Shown here one piece after another: positions 29,094 to 34,347 of a stretch of 34,347 nucleotides of DNA (positions within the stretch are counted from its first letter, which is position 1; each line of letters begins with the position of its first letter). The notes beneath the pieces are model-generated. The model ran no database searches. It worked only from the letters and a program-made list of their open reading frames with translations, and had not been told where the DNA came from. The stretch covers positions 1 to 34,347 of the forward strand of contig JAUWPE010000013.1 of NCBI GenBank assembly GCA_030611765.1. Direction: 5' to 3'. A program made the translations under genes and the position numbers. This stretch comes from Candidatus Cloacimonadota bacterium (GTDB taxonomy: Bacteria > Cloacimonadota > Cloacimonadia > JGIOTU-2).

Positions 29094-30860
29094 TTATTTT
29101 AGTCTGAACCGTATATCCGGAGCAAAGGTTCCTTGTGGAAACTCGAGTAAATAAGCAGTATAATATGCAAAAGCTTGTTCATTCAAACCAAGCTGGTTAA
29201 AGCAATTCGCAGTCATGAAGCACACATATTCCCTGTATGGACCATCATTGCTTTCTAGTAATTCTCTACAAAGCTCAACAGCGGATGCATACTCTCCCTG
29301 ATTAAAATAATAATCGGCAACCTGCAACTTTAGATATGATACAGTAGCAGAATCCTGAAGGACAATAGATAATTGCTCAATATCTTTATTCAACAATGCA
29401 TTGTTATTAAAATACATATTTCTAAGAAGTGAAAGAGCAGCATTTTTTACATTATCATCTGCTTGCTTGAGATGTAACTCATTATTCATTGTACGATACA
29501 TTCCGGCAATGTCATTTATAAATTTGGATTCATAATCATGAGCAAAAAAATCTTTAGAAAGAGAATCTGCTGCAGAAAAATCTCCTTTGAGAAGTACTGT
29601 TTCAATACGCTTCATCTTTGCTCTTTCCTTCACATCTTTATTGTAATGTTTATTATCAATAATTTCAGTTAATATTTTCTCACTCTTTACATAATGTTCT
29701 TGCTGTAAATAGCATTGTGATAGTAATATGTTAAGCTCAGCCTTATCCGTTAAAACACTGGCAAAATCAATCGCTTTTTCCAGGTATATTTGTGACTGCA
29801 CAGGATTTTGATATTCAAAAAGCTCAAGATATGCAAGATTTTTATATGCTCCAAAAATATATGCTGAAGGCAGCGATGCTTTCGTCTTTTGATAAAGTTC
29901 AGTAACTTTTTTATAATGCTTATATGCCTTTTCGTGATCGTTAAGTAAATAATAGAGCTCCCCTATCTTATTTTCCAGAAAGATAACTGTCTGCTCATCC
30001 TTTGTAGATTTAAGTACTTCAGAAATACACTGAATACTGAGCTTGTACAAATTCTGTTTCTCTGAAAGGGTTGCAAGCTTTATCAAAGCATCATTACCAA
30101 GAGTTTTGTAAAGCTCAAAAGCTCTTTGATACTGCCTTGAAAGCATAAGGAACTCTCCGATCAGCTCCGGCAATTCGATATTCGGCTCCTGCTCCTGCCG
30201 AGTTTCTAAAGCTACAATTATCTCTTCATAAGAAAGATTGAGCTTCTCTAATCGATAACGCACATTTTTATAGGTTTTATTGTCTAAAATATTTAAGTAC
30301 TCATTCAACGCATCGTAAGATCTTTCCTGTAACTGATAAACATTAGCTAATTCCTGAGCAAATACTATTGAATTCTTTGATTCCTTTCGTGCTTTTAGAT
30401 ATAATTCAATAGCATCATCGTAAAGGTGATATTTTTGATATACCTTCGCGAACTGCTTGATAGTCGATAAATTAACCTTAGCATTTTTGAGCATAACTTC
30501 AGCCATCTTTTTAGCTTCATTGAGCTGATTTTTCTTGATCAGTAATTCAATTCGAGTGATTTTATAGTAATTATTCGTTAGGAAATTCTTCTCATCTTCA
30601 AGAAATCTTTCAAGAGAATCGAGTTTATTCGTTCGCATATAGAGATATATTAACCTGCTGACCACCTGTCTGTTATGTGGAAAATTCTCAAGTAATTGTT
30701 TATATAACATTTCGGCTTTAATAATGTTTCCCTGCTGTTCATAATGCAATGCTTCCCGAATTTTTACCTGAAGTACCGCTTGAGCATCAACTGCATAGAT
30801 TGTCTGTGTGAAAAGTATGACAAAACAGGTTATTGCAATGAGATATCTAATTATTTTCAT
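29094..30860 (-). CDS. exported TPR-rich protein
   Basis: 588 residues. Signal peptide 1-23 (...FTQTIYA). The mature protein is almost entirely helical hairpins of TPR type, such as EALHYEQQGNIIKAEMLYKQ, YHLYDDAIELYLKARKES, YQRAFELYKTLGNDALIKLA and YYFNQGEYASAVELCRELLE. It overlaps the preceding DUF4175-type gene by 14 bp, so the two are coupled and probably form one envelope complex. It ends with a YTAYLLEFPQGTFAPDIRFR pattern as in tol-pal-type TPR tails. Confidence 0.85.
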   Translation of the reverse strand: MKIIRYLIAITCFVILFTQTIYAVDAQAVLQVKIREALHYEQQGNIIKAEMLYKQLLENFPHNRQVVSRLIYLYMRTNKLDSLERFLEDEKNFLTNNYYKITRIELLIKKNQLNEAKKMAEVMLKNAKVNLSTIKQFAKVYQKYHLYDDAIELYLKARKESKNSIVFAQELANVYQLQERSYDALNEYLNILDNKTYKNVRYRLEKLNLSYEEIIVALETRQEQEPNIELPELIGEFLMLSRQYQRAFELYKTLGNDALIKLATLSEKQNLYKLSIQCISEVLKSTKDEQTVIFLENKIGELYYLLNDHEKAYKHYKKVTELYQKTKASLPSAYIFGAYKNLAYLELFEYQNPVQSQIYLEKAIDFASVLTDKAELNILLSQCYLQQEHYVKSEKILTEIIDNKHYNKDVKERAKMKRIETVLLKGDFSAADSLSKDFFAHDYESKFINDIAGMYRTMNNELHLKQADDNVKNAALSLLRNMYFNNNALLNKDIEQLSIVLQDSATVSYLKLQVADYYFNQGEYASAVELCRELLESNDGPYREYVCFMTANCFNQLGLNEQAFAYYTAYLLEFPQGTFAPDIRFRLK

Positions 30861-33800
30861 GCTGTATCTTTTCCAAATATTCTTTTATCAAACGATGGTA
30901 CTCTTCCGGATAATTTTCATTAATATACTTTAGAATATCCCGAACTTCCATGTTTGTAGTGTCAATAATGAGATTGTCCGGCACATCCCACTGCTGTTCA
31001 TCGGGTGTTTCGGATTCTCTTTTCTTGCTGTAATCCCGCTCATGGATAGAGCGCTGAGCATCAAGCAGTCGGGAGAGGATGTTGTTCTGCTGGCGGATCA
31101 CCTGCTCATCAATTATGCCCCGCTGAAGCTTCTCCACTACTTCTTTTAACTCATTCTTCAATCCCTCCATATTTCCAAGTAATTTTTCAGCTTCAGGATA
31201 ATCCCGCAGCATTCGTTCAAAATTCTCCTTTATCTGCTGCTCGTTGCCTGCAATTCTGTCTATCATCCCTTGCTGCTGTGGTGTCAAGCCCTTGCCCTGT
31301 TGCAATTGGCCCATCATTTGCTCGAGCATTGCCTGGGTAAGCATATTTATCGATTGCTGCCCCTGTGACATCTGCTGAAGCTGTTGTAAAAGCTGCTGCA
31401 TACCTCCGCCGGAGCCCTGCGGCTGCTTGCTCTTCGAGAGTAAAAGATCAATGATCATTAGATTCATTGCCTTAAATATTTCTTCTTTGTCTTTCTGAAT
31501 ATTGTAATGGCTGTTTTCAGAAATTTTCTCGAACATCCTTTCAAAGCTGTTGAGAGCAATCGCGGAATGAGGAAAAAATTTTGGATCCATCATCAGAATT
31601 ATCATGGGATTCTGAAAAAGCGTGTTGACCGAATTCTTGATGCCTTCGTACATGCTTATCTCTTCATCGAGAATATCATAGGTATTATAGGATTTATCAA
31701 GGAAATGCTCCTGTTTTTTGGAGAAGAAAAGCATCTCATTAAGGGTCTTCTTGAGCAATTTTTGAAACTCGGTCATGAGCGATGCCTGCATTTTCATCTG
31801 CGCCATGCATATTGAATTCCTGAGTTCAGAACAACCAACAAGTATATCGCATTGCTTCTTTTTAACCTGCGGGTCGTCGAGACTGAGCTGCTGAGAAGCT
31901 GTTTGCATTGCTTCTCCCAATTTATTCTGAGCTGCCTGCTGAAGTCCTTTCTCGATCTCGTTTGCAGCATTCTTTTCACTATTTTCTGCAAGCTCTTTTG
32001 CAAGTTCCTCTAACTCTTTTTTGAGCGATTCATATTTTTCATGAATATCTGACTGCGAAGGAGCAAGTTCACTCAACTGTTGGTTTTTATCGATGCGTTC
32101 TGAGGTTTGCTGGTTGAGTTGTTTTTGTAGTTTCTCCAGCTCCTCTGCCTGCTGCAACGCTTTTTGCAATTTCTGTTCAAGTTGAATACTCTTTAACAAT
32201 TTTAAAGTTTGCTCCAGTTTTTTATTGAACTCTTCTTGTGAAAACTGGAAATTGTTCAACGCATTTTTCATCTGTTCGGGAGTGAGCTTCTCCATCTGCT
32301 TTTGCAGTTCTTTCATTGCTTTTTCAAGCTCGGGAGATGAGATTTCCTTCATGATCTCATGGATCTGCTTCAATTTTTCTAAAGTTTCCTTTGCAACTGC
32401 TTTGTTTTTCTCGAGCTCATCAACAAACTTTTCATATTCTTTAGCTGCTTCTTCTGCCTTCTTAGCAAGCTCTTTTTGCTTCTTAAGAACCTCTTTCAAA
32501 TCCTCTTTCTGCTGCCAGTCCATCTCCTCATTTTTGAGAAATTTCCTTCTCAGTTCATCAAATTTTTCTTTGTTTTTTCGAGATTCTTCCAGCGATTCCC
32601 TCATATCATCCATATTCCCGGACTGCTGTTTTTGAATTTCTTTATACAATTCTTCTATCGAGGGAAATTTAAGAAGGAAAATCTTTGTGTTAGATGTATG
32701 GGATTCGGGTACAGTACAGTTATCATAAATTTTTAGATAATAAAAGATCACATCTCCAGGAAGGAGTTCCCTGTCTGAAACATCGAAATTGTAACTTGCC
32801 GTGAGCGTGGTAATTCCGGTTGTGTCAATAACTGTTTTTGAGATGTATTCACCATCATTTTTCTTGTAGAGAATTTCAATTTTTTGGATACCAAAATCAT
32901 CTGAAGCGGTAAAATCAATACGTTCCTGCATGTTTTGAGCAAGGATCTTGTCCCGTGCAGGCAGGATGATCTCAATTTTTGGTGGAAGATCCTCTTCAGC
33001 AAATATAGTCCGTTCAAAAATGTTATTAGTATTTCCAAGAATATCTTTCAAATAAAAATGGTAACTTCCACTTTTCTCAACTGTAAATCCTGTTCTGTAA
33101 GTGAAGTCCCCTATCGTCTCAAGTTTTTTTGTAGTGCCGTCAGAAAAAACGATCCTGTATTCTGTAAGCTCATTATTAACTGTTAGCTTTTCCGTAATTT
33201 CTGTACCTTTAATCGCAATGATCTTACCCGAGATGTCATTTTCAGTTCGATTTTTCAGTTGAGTATACGCAGGATAGAAGTAGCTTATCTGCAAATTCTT
33301 TATGATGGGTTTTTCAAGCACCTGCACCGTAAAAGTGTCCGACTGCGCAAATTTATTTGAGACCGCATAATGAAGACTGTCGGTGATATTATAGAGAACA
33401 TGAGTGTTAGAGGTCATCTTCACAGTTTTCCGGCGTCTCTGCTGCTCTACGTGAATGTCATAGGATAATTCCGGATAGAAATTTCTTACTTCAATTTGCA
33501 GATTGCTTCCTTTAAGGATTGTTGTATTTCCCGTAGAAATTTTTATGAATGTGTCGTAATGCGGTGCAAATTCTGTGGGATGAAGAATCGTTTTTGCGGA
33601 GGTAGTAAGTAATACAGGATTTATGAGGAGTACAAGTATAAAAGCAACAGAAGAAAAAAGAATGGAATGAAAGCTTTTCTTCAGTTTTATTGCAGGAAAG
33701 ATAACTGAAAACTTTACCTCTGATGCTCGATTATTTGCATCATCAATTGCTTTACCAAGAATTTCTTGGGAATAATGAGCCAGATCAGATTGTGTTTCAA

Positions 33801-34122
33801 ATTCAAATGCAGACAGAATTATTTCATTATTCAGCGAATCAAAATTTGAAATTTTATGAGCTATTTGCTTAATGGATGGGATTGTGAAGAGAAATCTTAT
33901 GATGAAAAATAGGATGACAATTCCTGCAACGAGTTTCGCGATCAGAGACCATGTTTTGAGGGCGTCATATTTCTCAAAGGATAAAGTAAGAGGTTGAATG
34001 ATAAATGAAAAAACCAGGAAAAGAAGTATAAGAATTGTAATCAGGTAAAGTGCATTCTCAAGCAGTGAATTGAGAACATATTTATTTCTGAAAGAGATTA
34101 AAACTTTTTTATATAAATTCAT
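30847..34122 (-). CDS. DUF4175-type large membrane protein with coiled coil
   Basis: 1091 residues. Three hydrophobic segments (about 22-46, 60-82 and 150-172) lie at the N-terminus. They are followed by a beta-rich periplasmic region (about 175-490, with KNLQISYFYPAYTQLKNRTE and FDVSDRELLPGDVIFYYLKI), a long Lys/Glu/Gln-rich coiled coil (about 495-760), and a Gln-rich helical end that includes MQQLLQQLQQMSQGQQSINM. This is the layout of DUF4175 proteins of FCB bacteria, whose function is not established. The ATG is only 14 nt after the tRNA-Thr CCA end, with no Shine-Dalgarno, so its mRNA probably derives from a tRNA-containing transcript. It overlaps the TPR gene downstream by 14 bp. Confidence 0.8.
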   Translation of the reverse strand: MNLYKKVLISFRNKYVLNSLLENALYLITILILLFLVFSFIIQPLTLSFEKYDALKTWSLIAKLVAGIVILFFIIRFLFTIPSIKQIAHKISNFDSLNNEIILSAFEFETQSDLAHYSQEILGKAIDDANNRASEVKFSVIFPAIKLKKSFHSILFSSVAFILVLLINPVLLTTSAKTILHPTEFAPHYDTFIKISTGNTTILKGSNLQIEVRNFYPELSYDIHVEQQRRRKTVKMTSNTHVLYNITDSLHYAVSNKFAQSDTFTVQVLEKPIIKNLQISYFYPAYTQLKNRTENDISGKIIAIKGTEITEKLTVNNELTEYRIVFSDGTTKKLETIGDFTYRTGFTVEKSGSYHFYLKDILGNTNNIFERTIFAEEDLPPKIEIILPARDKILAQNMQERIDFTASDDFGIQKIEILYKKNDGEYISKTVIDTTGITTLTASYNFDVSDRELLPGDVIFYYLKIYDNCTVPESHTSNTKIFLLKFPSIEELYKEIQKQQSGNMDDMRESLEESRKNKEKFDELRRKFLKNEEMDWQQKEDLKEVLKKQKELAKKAEEAAKEYEKFVDELEKNKAVAKETLEKLKQIHEIMKEISSPELEKAMKELQKQMEKLTPEQMKNALNNFQFSQEEFNKKLEQTLKLLKSIQLEQKLQKALQQAEELEKLQKQLNQQTSERIDKNQQLSELAPSQSDIHEKYESLKKELEELAKELAENSEKNAANEIEKGLQQAAQNKLGEAMQTASQQLSLDDPQVKKKQCDILVGCSELRNSICMAQMKMQASLMTEFQKLLKKTLNEMLFFSKKQEHFLDKSYNTYDILDEEISMYEGIKNSVNTLFQNPMIILMMDPKFFPHSAIALNSFERMFEKISENSHYNIQKDKEEIFKAMNLMIIDLLLSKSKQPQGSGGGMQQLLQQLQQMSQGQQSINMLTQAMLEQMMGQLQQGKGLTPQQQGMIDRIAGNEQQIKENFERMLRDYPEAEKLLGNMEGLKNELKEVVEKLQRGIIDEQVIRQQNNILSRLLDAQRSIHERDYSKKRESETPDEQQWDVPDNLIIDTTNMEVRDILKYINENYPEEYHRLIKEYLEKIQHENN

Positions 34123-34136
34123 TTATAATTCAAATA

Positions 34137-34212
34137 TGGAGCCACCAGCGGGATTTGAACCCACGACCTACTGATTACGAATCAGTTGCTCTGCCAACTG
34201 AGCTATGGTGGC
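34137..34212 (-). tRNA. tRNA-Thr (anticodon CGT)
   Basis: A 76-nt cloverleaf on the minus strand with CCA encoded. Acceptor arms GCCACCA and TGGTGGC, D-arm GCTCAGTTGGCAGAGC, anticodon stem ACTGA/TCAGT with loop TTCGTAA (anticodon CGT, decoding ACG), and T-arm GTGGGTTCAAATCCCGC. All stems pair. No other tRNA is adjacent in the window. Confidence 0.96.
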
Positions 34213-34309
34213 TTATTATCACGTAATTAACATCCTATACGTAAAGTAAGAGAAAAGCAAAGTGGGAGGTCTGGTTGTCAAGTTTTGGGGAAATAAGAAA
34301 CGCTCAATT

Positions 34310-34343
34310 TCGACTCCTAAGGAGCGAAGCGACAAGGAGTCGA
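34310..34343. repeat. inverted repeat near the window end
   Basis: TCGACTCCT (34310-34318) pairs with AGGAGTCGA (34335-34343) around a 16-nt loop containing GGAGCGAAGCGAC. It is a small dispersed-repeat type palindrome; the sequence 34213-34347 holds no gene. Confidence 0.5.
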
Positions 34344-34347
34344 GGTT

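Noticed and set aside
1-34347. CRISPR array or rRNA genes
   Set aside because: I saw no regularly spaced direct repeats with unique spacers and no rRNA-like stretches; the regular repeats at 4800-5640 are TPR codons.

Overview
The window is AT-rich bacterial DNA from what looks like a member of the Fibrobacterota-Chlorobiota-Bacteroidota (FCB) group. Two secreted proteins (659-1831 and 16695-18218) end in type IX secretion-like sorting domains. There are many signal peptides, TPR proteins and a DUF4175-type envelope protein. Cloacimonadota is my best guess, but no marker gene here settles the phylum.

Layout. 1-613: end of a SIMPL-domain gene and a small tail-anchored protein. 659-1831: secreted metallo-beta-lactamase-fold protein. 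1832-3064: repeats, an unrecognised ORF and a short kelch protein. 3066-5798: exported VWA-TPR protein. 5799-6366: a transposase tail and inverted repeats. 6367-10441: a two-component pair made of a membrane histidine kinase with FG-GAP-like repeats and an NtrC-type sigma-54 activator. 10442-11163: a MITE-like palindromic element, then a sigma-70-like promoter and a near-consensus sigma-54 promoter. 11164-15468: exported proteins that are the obvious candidate targets of that pair. A perfect 12-bp terminator hairpin with a U-tract lies inside the signal-peptide codons of the second gene.

15480-15850 holds two abutting gene fragments, a pilin-like protein and a DDE transposase on opposite strands. 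15973-18218 encodes a TPR protein and a C45/AAT-like hydrolase. 18224-19651 pairs a membrane cyclic-nucleotide-binding (Popeye-like) protein with a TrkA-C membrane protein carrying a pore-loop-like motif. 19676-20258 contains a GNAT pseudogene and the last 46 codons of a tyrosine recombinase. Next come two cassette-like units: a TIR-domain protein (20354-21352) and a type II restriction-modification pair (21533-23441). Each is followed by an imperfect palindrome resembling an integron attC site. I read this as a degraded, integrase-less cassette array carrying defence genes. A solute-binding lipoprotein (23587-24534) follows.

24708-34212 is on the minus strand and looks like core genome: yicC, a PH-like membrane protein, rnr (RNase R) and a DUF2007-like protein form one overlapping operon; a DUF4175-type protein, a TPR protein and a small membrane protein form another, which begins only 14 nt after a tRNA-Thr(CGT) gene.

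The most interesting elements are the attC-like defence cassettes beside a recombinase remnant, the sigma-54 two-component/envelope-gene circuit with its intragenic attenuator-like hairpin, and the cNMP-binding/TrkA-C gene pair.
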